Virus record (IMG/VR): IMGVR_UViG_3300021962_000409
Coordinates: 1 to 31,416 of that record
Source: a virus
DNA length: 31,416 nt
Direction: 5' to 3' (one strand)
The position numbers were made by a program, and so were the translations under genes. Below are positions 7,972 to 16,187 of this stretch, in pieces. Numbering within the stretch: the stretch's first letter is position 1; each line of letters opens with the position of its first letter. The notes beneath the pieces are model-generated. The model was not told the DNA's origin and searched no databases. It was given only the letters and a program-made list of their open reading frames with translations.

Positions 7972-8458
7972 GGTTTTTGATACCTGGGTTGATAATTTAG
8001 ACGCCGCTTCCCAGGAATCTTTTACTTCTTTTTGCTCTGAAAATTATTCAGTCATTGAATGTTTTCTTTACGCACGGTTTCTTGACTACCGTGGCAGTAT
8101 TACAGCATGTGATCTTTGGGTAAACAAACATTATCCCAAACCCGATCACCGTAAAGTTTTACTGTACGAGATTGATGAGATGCGAGAAGACATCAGGAAA
8201 CTCCGTGATGACGTAGAAGCTGGTATTGTCAAACGTGATGCAGGCGTGGCACGTATTGCATCAATGCAAAAAGAATTGCGTGGAACTATTCAACAGATTG
8301 ATCAATACACTTCAACCAAAGACCGCAAAGGATTACTGATGGCTGGTGCTGATCGTGCCATTCGTGAACTCATGTTTATTTTTAAAGATGATCCAATTGA
8401 GGCACCTTTGCATGAAGCATCGATGAGTGTGTGGGCTCGCATGCAGTTAGAAGAATAA
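7841..8458 (+). CDS. probable terminase small subunit
   Basis: A 205-residue frame lying upstream of the large terminase. From about residue 42 (IDIEVFDTWVDNLDA) the sequence looks solid: an aromatic/acidic N-terminal helical domain, TACDLWVNKHYP, then a charged coiled coil (YEIDEMREDIRKLRDDVEAG) and a C-terminal helical part ending MQLEE. Small terminase subunits share this plan of DNA-binding N-terminus plus central oligomerising coil, and the place fits. The only canonical start before the conserved part is GTG at 7841, which has an AAGGA 5 nt upstream but overlaps the previous gene by 131 nt. The alternatives are an ATT start at 7967 or a frameshift from the upstream gene. Existence is sure, start is not. 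Confidence 0.6.
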   Translation: MHKNVKPSVEAHKSNVQAQNKPSVLPKVTKHEITARPNELIDIEVFDTWVDNLDAASQESFTSFCSENYSVIECFLYARFLDYRGSITACDLWVNKHYPKPDHRKVLLYEIDEMREDIRKLRDDVEAGIVKRDAGVARIASMQKELRGTIQQIDQYTSTKDRKGLLMAGADRAIRELMFIFKDDPIEAPLHEASMSVWARMQLEE

Positions 8459-8490
8459 AACATTTAGAATAAAAAATAAATTTTAAACAT

Positions 8491-8670
8491 ATGGGTGCCA
8501 ACGTAGACGCTTCTGAATTTGCGGGCAAACTGTCAGGTATTGTTCGAGAAATTCAACGCAATCGAATGGGCCGTTCTATTAGTCAACCCACTCAAAACGT
8601 GCAAGGTGCACAAGAAATTCAGCTAGCTGGTTTCAACAATAAAACGGTGCTTCCAAATAAAAATGTCTAA
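8491..8670 (+). CDS. small ORF, 59 aa
   Basis: An ATG frame of 59 codons starting MGANVDASEFAGKLSGIV and ending in LPNKNV. It begins 32 nt after the small terminase stop, behind an AT-rich stretch that contains a TAGAATAA element (8465-8472). The 5' half is helical and hydrophobic at intervals, the 3' half Gln/Asn-rich. No Shine-Dalgarno is visible, as in most genes here. Its stop overlaps the next small ORF by 8 nt, which argues for a real, coupled pair. Function unknown. Confidence 0.55.
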   Translation: MGANVDASEFAGKLSGIVREIQRNRMGRSISQPTQNVQGAQEIQLAGFNNKTVLPNKNV

Positions 8671-8803
8671 CAAGATGCCTCCGGAAATTCTGGCACACTT
8701 TAAATCAGAAAATACGGGTGACGATAAAACAACAGATAAAGAGAAAAGAAAAGCAGCTTTAGATAAAGCGCGTCAATATCAAAAAACCAAAAAACAAAAA
8801 TAA
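8663..8803 (+). CDS. small basic protein, MPPEIL-type
   Basis: A 46-residue protein beginning MSNKMPPEILAHFK and ending in a Lys/Gln-rich tail. The 'MPPE-hydrophobic-FK' start followed by a lysine-rich helix (DKEKRKAALDKARQY) recalls short proteins found near terminase and virion genes in other cyanophages and pelagiphages. It overlaps the previous small ORF by 8 nt and lies 29 nt before the large terminase start. Its role is unknown; association with packaging is inferred from position. Confidence 0.55.
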   Translation: MSNKMPPEILAHFKSENTGDDKTTDKEKRKAALDKARQYQKTKKQK

Positions 8804-8832
8804 GTTAGTATTTTATTAACTGCTTATTTATT

Positions 8833-10359
8833 GTGCCTTCTTATCTTTATCTTGCGCATCGCCGTAACGCTAAAGCTGCAGCACAAAATCAACAGATTAA
8901 GAAACCACGCAATTTAGAACTTCTCCAGAAAGCACGAGAAGATTTTGCATTCTTTTGCGAGTATGTAGCTGATAAGCCTCCCGCTGAGCACCACAAAGAT
9001 TGGCATCGTCATTTCGTTACCAACGAAGATAGTTCTTGTTTAATTAAAATTGCTGGTCCAAACATTGATCTTCTTGCCCCACGAGGATCTGCGAAAAGCA
9101 CAGTGTTGGGTTTGTTGACCGCTTGGGCTATTGGCATCCATACTGCTGCCAAGCTTCCATTGCAGATTCTTTATCTTTCTTATACCGTTGACATTGCCCG
9201 CTCTAAATCAGCAACCATCAAGCGAATCATTGAAAGCAAACGATATCAAGAAGTTTTTCCAACCGTACGTCTTTTAAAGAACGTAACCAGTAACGAGTAC
9301 TGGTCCATTGACCATAAGTTCGCTGGCATTGATACCACTGGTGAAGAGCAGTTTACACTCTGCGCTGCAGGTCTTAAAGGTTCGGTGACCTCCAAGCGTT
9401 CTCACCTTGTGATGATTGATGACGCCATTAAATCTGCTGCGGACATTGCAAACCCTGACATTCGTAAACAGATGCAGGAGAACTGGAACGCAGTGATTGC
9501 TCCAACTATGTTTGAAGGCGCACGTGCCATCTGTCTTGGAACGCGCTTCCGTCATGATGATATTCACGCAACGACCTTTAACGCACAGAATAATTGGTCG
9601 CAGATTGTATTATCAGCAATTAATTCTAACCCCAAAACGGGAGAAGAAGTGTCTTATTGGCCCGAGATGTGGTCGCTGGATTATTTAAAAGAAAAGAAAC
9701 GGCAGGCACCGATTGCTTTTTCTTTCCAGTACATGAATAAAATCATCAGGCAAAACGAGCTATCGCTTGCGCCTGAGCTGATTGTTAAAGCAGAGATTGC
9801 TACAGAATTTGACACGTTAGGGATTGGGGTTGATCTGTCTGCTGGCACAAAAGAGAAAAACGATTACACCGTATTTGTTCTTGGCGGACGCATTGAAGAT
9901 CGAATTCACATCATTGATTACCGGCGCATGCGTGTCATGGGCAACCTTGAAAAACTAGATGCTCTCAAGGAACTGATGAATGATTGGTCGATCATTGGCA
10001 AAGATGACAACGGTAATTATTTTCCCACGTTCTCCACGTGTGACGTGTGGTCAGAAGCCGTGCAGTACCAGGCATCATTGGAGGCTGACTTCAAACGAAT
10101 CTGTTTAAATAACGAAGGACTGTATAACATTCTTTGGCATCCCGTCAAAGGATTCCGTGCCGATAAATTGGCTCGATTCCGTGGCATCATGGGTATGTTT
10201 GAAGATCGCAAGATTATCTTTAATCGTTACCGCAATTTCACTGCCATGTTTGAGGAGTTGACTAACTTTGGCGTCAGTGGTCACGATGACTGCGTTGACG
10301 CTCTTGTGTGGCTTGTTAATGGTCTAATGAAAAAAGGAAACTTGCAACTTGATTACTGA
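8833..10359 (+). CDS. terL: terminase large subunit (packaging ATPase/nuclease)
   Basis: 508 residues from a GTG start. The ATPase half shows a Walker A motif APRGSAKST (83-90), a Walker B hydrophobic run ending in two aspartates, VMIDD (193-197), and a C motif region LGTRFRHDD (235-243). The nuclease half begins near 330 with the RNase H-like first acidic strand GIGVDLSAG (D334), and a late acidic region HDDCVDALVWL follows near 485. This enzyme cuts concatemeric DNA and drives it into the prohead at the portal vertex. Length is normal for the family. GTG is chosen because no ATG lies upstream in frame and the N-terminus from it is plausible. No Shine-Dalgarno is seen. Confidence 0.95.
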   Translation: MPSYLYLAHRRNAKAAAQNQQIKKPRNLELLQKAREDFAFFCEYVADKPPAEHHKDWHRHFVTNEDSSCLIKIAGPNIDLLAPRGSAKSTVLGLLTAWAIGIHTAAKLPLQILYLSYTVDIARSKSATIKRIIESKRYQEVFPTVRLLKNVTSNEYWSIDHKFAGIDTTGEEQFTLCAAGLKGSVTSKRSHLVMIDDAIKSAADIANPDIRKQMQENWNAVIAPTMFEGARAICLGTRFRHDDIHATTFNAQNNWSQIVLSAINSNPKTGEEVSYWPEMWSLDYLKEKKRQAPIAFSFQYMNKIIRQNELSLAPELIVKAEIATEFDTLGIGVDLSAGTKEKNDYTVFVLGGRIEDRIHIIDYRRMRVMGNLEKLDALKELMNDWSIIGKDDNGNYFPTFSTCDVWSEAVQYQASLEADFKRICLNNEGLYNILWHPVKGFRADKLARFRGIMGMFEDRKIIFNRYRNFTAMFEELTNFGVSGHDDCVDALVWLVNGLMKKGNLQLDY

Positions 10360-10388
10360 ATTTAAAATAATAAAAAACATGTAGTCCA

Positions 10389-10682
10389 GTGGGTCCAGAG
10401 TATTTTGCAATTGGTTTAACTGCCATTGTTTCGGCTGTAACAGGAGGTTCTTGGGTAGCCAATAAAATTCTGGACCGACAGCAAGAGCGGATCCAGCATG
10501 CTTTTGATTACACCAATTCCCAAAAACGTAGGATTGACATTTTGGAAGATCAAATCAATCGCATGCCAATGGAGTACGTTCTTAAAGTTGACTTCTTAAG
10601 GGAAATTCAAGAAATGCACGATAATTTCCGCGAAATTAACAATAAACTTGATAAGCTTATGGAAAAGCTTTTGTCAAAATGA
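10389..10682 (+). CDS. small membrane plus coiled-coil protein
   Basis: A 97-residue protein with a GTG start. One hydrophobic segment (about residues 5-28, YFAIGLTAIVSAVTGGSWVANK) is followed by a charged coiled coil (about 30-97). This one-helix plus coil plan occurs in some holins, antiholins and spanin-like or tail-chaperone proteins, but it lies far from the endolysin (27517), so a holin call would be weak. It overlaps the next ATG by four bases (ATGA). Function unknown; a membrane anchor is what the sequence shows. Confidence 0.65.
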   Translation: MGPEYFAIGLTAIVSAVTGGSWVANKILDRQQERIQHAFDYTNSQKRRIDILEDQINRMPMEYVLKVDFLREIQEMHDNFREINNKLDKLMEKLLSK

Positions 10683-10864
10683 ACAGCTACATTCTTGAGG
10701 TTGAAGAAGATGAAAACGGTGAACTGTATATTACATTTCCAGATGAAGTAATTGAAGAGCTGGGCTGGCAAGAAGGCGATATCTTAAATTGGGACGTTAA
10801 GGGCGAAGGGATTGTTTTATCTAAAGTCCATGATGCGTCTGGGTATGAAGTAATAGAAGAGTAG
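10679..10864 (+). CDS. AbrB/MazE-type fold small protein
   Basis: A 61-residue acidic protein. The central pattern (ELYITFPDEVIEELGWQEGD followed by an aromatic strand) matches the SpoVT-AbrB swapped-hairpin fold, in which '(hydrophobic)-P-x-E-(hydrophobic)2-x-L-G-W/(hydrophobic)-x-x-G-D' precedes a final strand. Such proteins usually bind DNA as dimers and regulate transcription. This one is strongly acidic, which is unusual for DNA binding, and similar acidic versions are known from cyanophages. It overlaps the upstream gene by ATGA and its stop forms a TAGAATAA motif. Role as a phage regulator is inference. Confidence 0.7.
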   Translation: MNSYILEVEEDENGELYITFPDEVIEELGWQEGDILNWDVKGEGIVLSKVHDASGYEVIEE

Positions 10865-10888
10865 AATAAATAAAAAAGTAAGATAAAA

Positions 10889-11503
10889 ATGCGTTACTTT
10901 GGTGAATCAAATGTCCCCGGTGCTCCAGGGAATTTTCTAGCTGGGAGCCCAAGTTTTCAGATTGGGCCTCGCAGCCCGTTCAAGGGAATGTCGCAGGAAG
11001 AATTAAATAAATTAAAAGAGTGGGATAGTCGTCCCGGTGATTTGCAGAAATACTACGAACAACAAAATCGGCCAGGTCCGCAACTTCCGTTTGCTGGATT
11101 CCCAGGAGCCATTGGGAATATGGGTGGCCTTGTCGCACAGGCTCAAAACGTCGGTGCAATGGCAGGCGCTGGAGCTTTGGGCGGTGGTATGGGAATGAAC
11201 AGTGAGCAGATGCAACGCCAAATGCAGGAGATGCAACAACAAGGGGGCCCTCCTGTAAAATTTGGTGTTGATATTGAAAATGAAAAAGTTAAAAATTTTC
11301 GTGGCTCTGTTAATGCTAACTTAGATCAGAATCAATCTATTCGTTTTGGTGGCAATTATAACGTTCAAGATCAAACTGGACAGTTAGGAATTGGCTATCA
11401 AACTCCCACCTTTGGTTTTGATGTGAATGTTATGCGTACTCTTGGGATGCCAAACGCAGCTCCTGGTTATGGCGTTCAAGGAAACGTAATGGGTCGCTTT
11501 TAA
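10889..11503 (+). CDS. Gly/Gln-rich virion-like protein
   Basis: A 204-residue protein. The middle (about residues 76-122) is rich in Gly, Ala, Met and Gln and low in complexity. The last 70 residues are beta-rich with regular Asn/Gln/Gly repeats (RFGGNYNVQDQTGQLGIGY), reminiscent of beta-barrel or fibre shafts. It lies directly before the portal gene behind an ATAAATAAA element (10866-10874). A virion component is inferred; no family recognised. Confidence 0.7.
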   Translation: MRYFGESNVPGAPGNFLAGSPSFQIGPRSPFKGMSQEELNKLKEWDSRPGDLQKYYEQQNRPGPQLPFAGFPGAIGNMGGLVAQAQNVGAMAGAGALGGGMGMNSEQMQRQMQEMQQQGGPPVKFGVDIENEKVKNFRGSVNANLDQNQSIRFGGNYNVQDQTGQLGIGYQTPTFGFDVNVMRTLGMPNAAPGYGVQGNVMGRF

Positions 11504-11537
11504 ATCTGTTATCATAAAACTAAAAGAGAGATAACTC

Positions 11538-13853
11538 ATGTCAATGGATGCCAAGTATCGTCTCAAAGAGATGGTCGATTCCTATCTTGAAAAAGATGGG
11601 TCAATGACCGTTGATACGGGCATCATTGCATCTCATGTGGCCCAGATGAAACTCTTTGGTATCCGCCAAGGAGTTGAATTTTTTCCTTCCCAGGACAACT
11701 TTGGTAATCAACGGAAAGATTTCATTGATCGGGTCCTGAAGTACAACAAGCTTGACACCAGGCTTGATTCAATTTGGGAATATTTCCTTTGCGATGGTAA
11801 AGGGCTGTTTTACATTCGTCCCACTAAATTTAGCTATCGTCTTTACTACTTCCGTGCTCACGAGTACCGCTCGTTCTATAACGTTGATGGTGAGCTGGAT
11901 GAAGTGGTAATCATCTACAGCTACAAAGTTCGCAAGGGCTTTGGCGCAACAGATGGTATTAACCTCGCCACTCTTGGAGCAGGTGGCGCAGCATTTGAGC
12001 AAGGTGCAAAACGCTACATCCGTTTAGCAATCAAATCAGACACCATTGAAGAAACTCATTCAGAAGGTGAACTTTCGTTTGAGACAACTAACTATTCAGC
12101 CCTTGGTAAAACAAAAACGTTTAAAAATACGCTTGGTTTTATTCCCTGTGTAGAGATCTTCAACAATCCAAAGGGCTTCTCTAACGAAGGTGTTGGTGAG
12201 TTTGATGGTATGGCTAATCACATCGTCATTCATGATGAGATGGTTCGTACCATGCGTAAGAACGTTCAGTTCTTTGGTAATCCAACTCTTCTCTCTTCAC
12301 GTCCCAAGAGTGACCTGATGGAGGCAGGTGGTGATACATCTGTTCAGCGTCCATCTATTGCTGCAAACTCTGGTTTCACTGGTCTTGGTGCGTTGAGTCA
12401 GTCACGCTTCAAGGCAGATCCCATCATGCGTGGTGTTGATGGTCAGCTCCGCGTGCCACGCATCATTGCAAACCTGGAACCAAATGACCGAGTTGGCTAC
12501 ATCGTTCCAGATGCCATCACGGGCGATCAAAATGCTTTTGCTCGTCAGTATCGAGAAGAGATTCGCACTGCTCTTGGTGGTGTTGATGAGCTTTCTATCT
12601 CTGCTGGTGTTACCGCAACTGAGTACAAATCTCTTTTTGGCCGCGTTTCCGCAACATCGAAAAAGAAAGCAAACGCTATCTACACCCACGGCATTTGCCG
12701 CTGCCTTGAATTGATTATTTATCAAGAAGAGCAGTTATTTAAAGACAGTCTTGCTCAGGCCGCAAGAATTGAAAAACCAATCTCTCCTTCCAAAGAAGCT
12801 CCAGCAGAAGAAGTTGCGTCCTACGAAGATGCGTTGAAGCAATACAACGAACAAGTCAAACAAATTATGGTGGCGTGTGTGGAGGCACAACAAATACCTC
12901 CCGGCGTCCAGGGTTTGATTCCAGATGGTGATGTCACTATGCTCTGGAGGTGGTTGGGACCTGTTTACGAAGATTCTACGCAAGACATTTTGAACAACTC
13001 CATTGTTGTTCGAAATCTTCAGGAATTAGGTGTTGATAGCATTGAAGCACTGAAATACCTCTTTCCGTCTAAGACGGATGAGGAACGAGCCGAGATGTTA
13101 TCTGGGTTCCCATTCAGGATGGTGAACGAGTTGCAGGGTGCATACTCTCAATTCGCAAAACTAGTGGGGGGCATGATGCAGACTCCTCACCCGCAAGCAC
13201 CGGATCTTCCGATGGCTGCGGATCCAAGATTGGATTTAACGCCATATCTGTATCGAACTTTAGAAGCCTTACAAAAGGAGATGAGTTATGCAGGACGCTA
13301 CCGTCCAATCGATCCCACAGACGAGCCCCGTACCAGCGGCGGTGGCTCCGAGCAGCTACGTGGCACCGGCACCAAGCAATTACCAAGCAGCTCCGGTGGC
13401 GTACCAAGCGGCAGCCCAGGGTTACCAGGCAACGACACCTCAGCCGAATATCAGTTACCAATCCGCCCCTACTCAGTACGCCCCCCAATCCCAACCGGAG
13501 GCACCGGCGGGGAATCCATGGGAATCGGCGTTCAACAAAGTGGTGAACCTGCTGAGCGCACCAGTTCAATCCCCGTTCCAGGGGCAACCATCAGCTCCGA
13601 CGACAGCGTATACCCCGGCCAATTACGGACTTCCCAGCGCCCAGCCTACGCTGAACTCGGCAGCGCAGATTTGGTCAACCAACCAGGACTTATCGCCCAG
13701 CTATTCCCAAACTTCCTCGAATCCTTCCTTGGCGGAAATCGCGGATTACCTGGATCTGAGCCAGGAAAGCCGTCAGGTGATCGACGCGTTCGGGGTGGAA
13801 GCTCCGGCGGTTCTAAACCAGTACGCTCTAAACCTGGAAGGAATGCTCGATAG
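11538..13853 (+). CDS. portal protein with overlapping C-terminal extension
   Basis: 771 residues. Residues 1-580 read as a portal: N-terminal helical domain, the beta-rich wing, a loop with an aspartate-rich stretch (SSRPKSDLMEAGGDTSVQRP), and a long helical stem/crown (IYQEEQLFKDSLAQAARIEK). The portal is the dodecameric ring at the packaging vertex and docks terminase. From about residue 585 the protein becomes Gly/Ser/Pro-rich and basic at its end (SKPVRSKPGRNAR), and this part (13288-13853) is also read in another frame by the next gene. Start ATG has a GAGAG-type ribosome site 6 nt upstream. Whether the tail is made in the particle is open. Confidence 0.9.
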   Translation: MSMDAKYRLKEMVDSYLEKDGSMTVDTGIIASHVAQMKLFGIRQGVEFFPSQDNFGNQRKDFIDRVLKYNKLDTRLDSIWEYFLCDGKGLFYIRPTKFSYRLYYFRAHEYRSFYNVDGELDEVVIIYSYKVRKGFGATDGINLATLGAGGAAFEQGAKRYIRLAIKSDTIEETHSEGELSFETTNYSALGKTKTFKNTLGFIPCVEIFNNPKGFSNEGVGEFDGMANHIVIHDEMVRTMRKNVQFFGNPTLLSSRPKSDLMEAGGDTSVQRPSIAANSGFTGLGALSQSRFKADPIMRGVDGQLRVPRIIANLEPNDRVGYIVPDAITGDQNAFARQYREEIRTALGGVDELSISAGVTATEYKSLFGRVSATSKKKANAIYTHGICRCLELIIYQEEQLFKDSLAQAARIEKPISPSKEAPAEEVASYEDALKQYNEQVKQIMVACVEAQQIPPGVQGLIPDGDVTMLWRWLGPVYEDSTQDILNNSIVVRNLQELGVDSIEALKYLFPSKTDEERAEMLSGFPFRMVNELQGAYSQFAKLVGGMMQTPHPQAPDLPMAADPRLDLTPYLYRTLEALQKEMSYAGRYRPIDPTDEPRTSGGGSEQLRGTGTKQLPSSSGGVPSGSPGLPGNDTSAEYQLPIRPYSVRPPIPTGGTGGESMGIGVQQSGEPAERTSSIPVPGATISSDDSVYPGQLRTSQRPAYAELGSADLVNQPGLIAQLFPNFLESFLGGNRGLPGSEPGKPSGDRRVRGGSSGGSKPVRSKPGRNAR

Positions 13854-14244
13854 TGCTGTTGCCTGGGGCCAACAAGCACAAGATTTACTTCAAGGTTATG
13901 CCAATTTTGCTGTTAACGAGCACACCGAGAATCTGGCTTATAACGAAATTCTGACCAATCCGGATGTTCTGAGTGATTACACTCTGAAGTTCTTTGGTCC
14001 AGAAGGTCCATACCCTGTGTATGAAAACGAAGCTCAGCTGGAGACCCGTGGTTATCCCACTGCTCCTGCTCAAGCTGCATATGGCAACTTCCCTGCACCC
14101 CCTGCAGCTTCTGCTCCCCAACAGCCTGAAAACTTCTGGGGCAGCTTCAAGCAGCAAATGGATGTAGATCCGGCACAAGCCTGGCGTCTTCTGAACCAAG
14201 CTCAGCCTCAAGTTGTTGCAAACAAACTGTTTGTGATGGAGTGA
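13288..14244 (+). CDS. scaffold-like protein overlapping portal
   Basis: 318 residues, starting ATG at 13288 inside the portal gene and continuing past its stop for 391 nt. The first 185 residues are disordered, rich in Pro, Gln, Ala and Ser (QAAPVAYQAAAQGYQATTPQ); the C-terminal part from about 145 (AEIADYLDLSQESRQVIDAF) has helices and aromatic residues, ending MDVDPAQAWRLLNQAQ. The place between portal and capsid and this disordered-then-helical plan fit a scaffolding protein, by inference. Codons such as CCG, TCG and GCG dominate only in the overlapped part and vanish after 13853, consistent with two-frame constraint. A weak ribosome site (GGAGATG) lies a few bases upstream. Confidence 0.82.
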   Translation: MQDATVQSIPQTSPVPAAVAPSSYVAPAPSNYQAAPVAYQAAAQGYQATTPQPNISYQSAPTQYAPQSQPEAPAGNPWESAFNKVVNLLSAPVQSPFQGQPSAPTTAYTPANYGLPSAQPTLNSAAQIWSTNQDLSPSYSQTSSNPSLAEIADYLDLSQESRQVIDAFGVEAPAVLNQYALNLEGMLDSAVAWGQQAQDLLQGYANFAVNEHTENLAYNEILTNPDVLSDYTLKFFGPEGPYPVYENEAQLETRGYPTAPAQAAYGNFPAPPAASAPQQPENFWGSFKQQMDVDPAQAWRLLNQAQPQVVANKLFVME

Positions 14245-14248
14245 TGCC

Positions 14249-14884
14249 ATGCGTGGCCCTCTTAAATACGGTGTACCTATTGCCGCTGGTTTAGCCACGG
14301 GTGGGTACGCCCTTTCTCAAGGTGAAGATCCAGGATCTGCCGCACTTGCTGCAGCAGCTGGTGGCCTTGGTGGAGCGGCTGGATTACTTGGCGCACGTGC
14401 TCTGGCTGGTAGATATGCAAAAGATGTTGCAGGTTTAGTTAATACCGGCAAAGAAGCCGCAGTTCGAAATTTAACTTCTGCATCTCAAAATATTTATCCA
14501 CCTCTCAAAACATCTGTTCGCACGGTATCCCCTGCTGAAGCTGCGGAAGCAGAAAAGATCAATAGGTTGCGTGCGCAGATGGCAGGGGAAAGCAAGCGTG
14601 CTGCTTTGCTTGGCGGAATGGCCGGTGCTATTCAAGGATTACCTCAAGCCACTGAAGCCGGTATGTATTCTGGACTTAAGAAAGGCTTAGGTGCTATCGC
14701 TGCCCCAGCTGGTGCTCTTGCTGCTGGTCTCGGCGGTGTAGCACTCGGTGCCATCCCTGGTGCCGCTGGTGTACCAGGATTCCAGCAAGGAATTGCCATT
14801 GACCCAGAATCCCCTGGGTCTAGCAATACGGCAAATGCCAAATATGGTGTAACTCCATACGCAACAACGATGCAGTACGTGTAA
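14249..14884 (+). CDS. glycine-zipper hydrophobic virion protein
   Basis: A 211-residue protein starting 5 nt after the previous stop. Two Ala/Gly-rich hydrophobic stretches, about residues 8-50 (GLATGGYALSQ, AAAAGGLGGAAGLLGA) and 147-175 (GALAAGLGGVALGAIPGAAG), flank a charged soluble middle. GxxxG spacing resembles oligomeric membrane helices. It sits between scaffold-like protein and capsid gene, a slot where particle-internal proteins are common. A C-terminal Tyr/Thr tail follows. No family is recognised. It may join the set at 2422, 2991 and 3908 as an infection-channel component (inferred). Confidence 0.75.
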   Translation: MRGPLKYGVPIAAGLATGGYALSQGEDPGSAALAAAAGGLGGAAGLLGARALAGRYAKDVAGLVNTGKEAAVRNLTSASQNIYPPLKTSVRTVSPAEAAEAEKINRLRAQMAGESKRAALLGGMAGAIQGLPQATEAGMYSGLKKGLGAIAAPAGALAAGLGGVALGAIPGAAGVPGFQQGIAIDPESPGSSNTANAKYGVTPYATTMQYV

Positions 14885-14990
14885 TAAATAAAATTACCGG
14901 CTGCTAAAATTTGTGTTAGATAAGACATATTAATGTCTGAATCTTTCACCCGATAAAAACACTTCCTGCGACACTGGAGGATAAAACAAA
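14884..14990 (+). promoter_or_regulatory. capsid gene leader: promoter-like, hairpin and strong RBS
   Basis: A 107-nt leader before the capsid gene. It contains an ATAAATAAA element (14884-14892), a short inverted repeat AGACAT-ATTA-ATGTCT (14923-14938), and at the end a strong Shine-Dalgarno GGAGG (14976-14980) placed 10 nt before the GTG at 14991. Strong SD sequences are rare in this window, which suggests the capsid gene is translated at high rate. The promoter part is inference. Confidence 0.5.
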
Positions 14991-16154
14991 GTGTTCATTG
15001 ATAACGACTTTCCAAAGATTTTAGGTGCGGAACTTTACCGTCCCCACCCTGCGTATATCGCAGAAATGGCAGTCGAGCCTGTGGTCGTTCACGACTTCAC
15101 TCGTCAGCCTGGCCAAACGGTGCAGCTCGACCGCTATAAGTTCTGGGGGACCCCTGGTACTAAGGACAGCCGTGAGCGTATTGCCGATCAGACCATCGGT
15201 ACCGCCAACAGCCGCAACATCACCAAAGAGAAGGTGCTTGTTGTGCTGAAGGAATACACTGGTCCTGCTGATCCGGGCGATCCGACCCAGCCATCGACCT
15301 TCAAGATTGCTCGTGAGACCCTGATCACGGCCCAGCGCCTTCTGCTGGACACGGGCAACCTCAACATGTTCCACCAGTCCATCGGTAGCCTGACGCTGCT
15401 CGATGACTATCGTCGTTGGCGCGACCGCGTGTTCATTGATGAACTCGCCAAAGCCGAAGCCAATGGTGCCGCTTCTAGCAGCCAAGGTGGTTACTACTTC
15501 GCTGGTGGCAAGACCAAGGATTCCTCTGGTCGCGTTGCTTACACCGCCGCTGAGTATGCCGCTCAAGTGCAGCAGTTCCAGGTGCGTACCGACCTGCTGG
15601 AAGTGGTGAAGGATCTGCGTAAGCGCAACGTGCCGACCTTCGCTGATGGTCTGTATCGTTGCATCTGCGATCCTACTTTCATGATGCACCTGCGTCGTGA
15701 TCCTGACTTCCGTGAGATCGCTCGCTACGCTGGTAATCCTGGTCAAGGCATGTACATGGGTAACCCCATGATGCCTAACAACGCCAGCTTCTACATGGGT
15801 CCCCAAGCTGGTCAAGGTTACTTCCTGGCCGGTGAGCCCGTGATGCCTACTGGCGTCCAGTTCGAAGGTGTGAAGTTCTTCGAGTCGACCAACTTCCCGA
15901 CCAAGAACGTGAGCGCAAGCTTCACCGATACTCCTTCCTACAGCAGCCAAGAAGTTGCTCAAGGTTACTTCTTCGGTCCTCAATCGATCGGCGTTGGTAT
16001 CGGCGGCCCGAACGCTCAGGTGCTGATCAATAACAACGACGACTTCAGCCGCTTCATCATCCTGATTTGGCAACTGTATGCAGGTTTCGAGATCTTGAAC
16101 AAGGACTTCGTGACCACCGCATTCAGCTTCCTGTCTGATGACGGCAGCATCTGA
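14991..16154 (+). CDS. major capsid protein, N4 gp56-like
   Basis: 387 residues from GTG, set by the GGAGG site. The body looks like the HK97-fold coat family that includes N4 gp56: N-terminal charged arm, central beta stretch, and near residues 219-240 the conserved-type segment GLYRCICDPTFMMHLRRDPDF, followed by a Gly/Met-rich loop (GNPGQGMYMGNPMM) and C-terminal beta strands. It is the main shell protein. Codon use is C/G-rich at third positions compared with neighbours, typical of a highly expressed gene. It lies between scaffold-like/portal genes and a decoration-like gene, as expected. Confidence 0.85.
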   Translation: MFIDNDFPKILGAELYRPHPAYIAEMAVEPVVVHDFTRQPGQTVQLDRYKFWGTPGTKDSRERIADQTIGTANSRNITKEKVLVVLKEYTGPADPGDPTQPSTFKIARETLITAQRLLLDTGNLNMFHQSIGSLTLLDDYRRWRDRVFIDELAKAEANGAASSSQGGYYFAGGKTKDSSGRVAYTAAEYAAQVQQFQVRTDLLEVVKDLRKRNVPTFADGLYRCICDPTFMMHLRRDPDFREIARYAGNPGQGMYMGNPMMPNNASFYMGPQAGQGYFLAGEPVMPTGVQFEGVKFFESTNFPTKNVSASFTDTPSYSSQEVAQGYFFGPQSIGVGIGGPNAQVLINNNDDFSRFIILIWQLYAGFEILNKDFVTTAFSFLSDDGSI

Positions 16155-16187
16155 TAATTCTTAGTTTTAAAACAACGGGAAAAATAA

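Noticed and set aside
10389-10682. Holin call
   Set aside because: One membrane helix plus coiled coil would allow it, but it is 17 kb away from the endolysin and next to terminase; kept as unknown membrane protein.
12402-12725. Opposed frames inside the portal gene
   Set aside because: Both sit wholly within a confident portal domain and show shadow composition.
13114-13587. Minus-strand frame over the portal/scaffold overlap
   Set aside because: Arg/Cys/Leu-rich shadow created by the GC-rich two-frame region; the two + frames explain the sequence.
15021-16073. Long open frame (350 codons) antisense to the capsid gene
   Set aside because: It mirrors the strongly biased codons of the capsid gene; no stop codons arise because of G/C-ending sense codons. 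Composition (His/Thr/Val/Arg) is that of an antisense shadow and no ribosome site is present.
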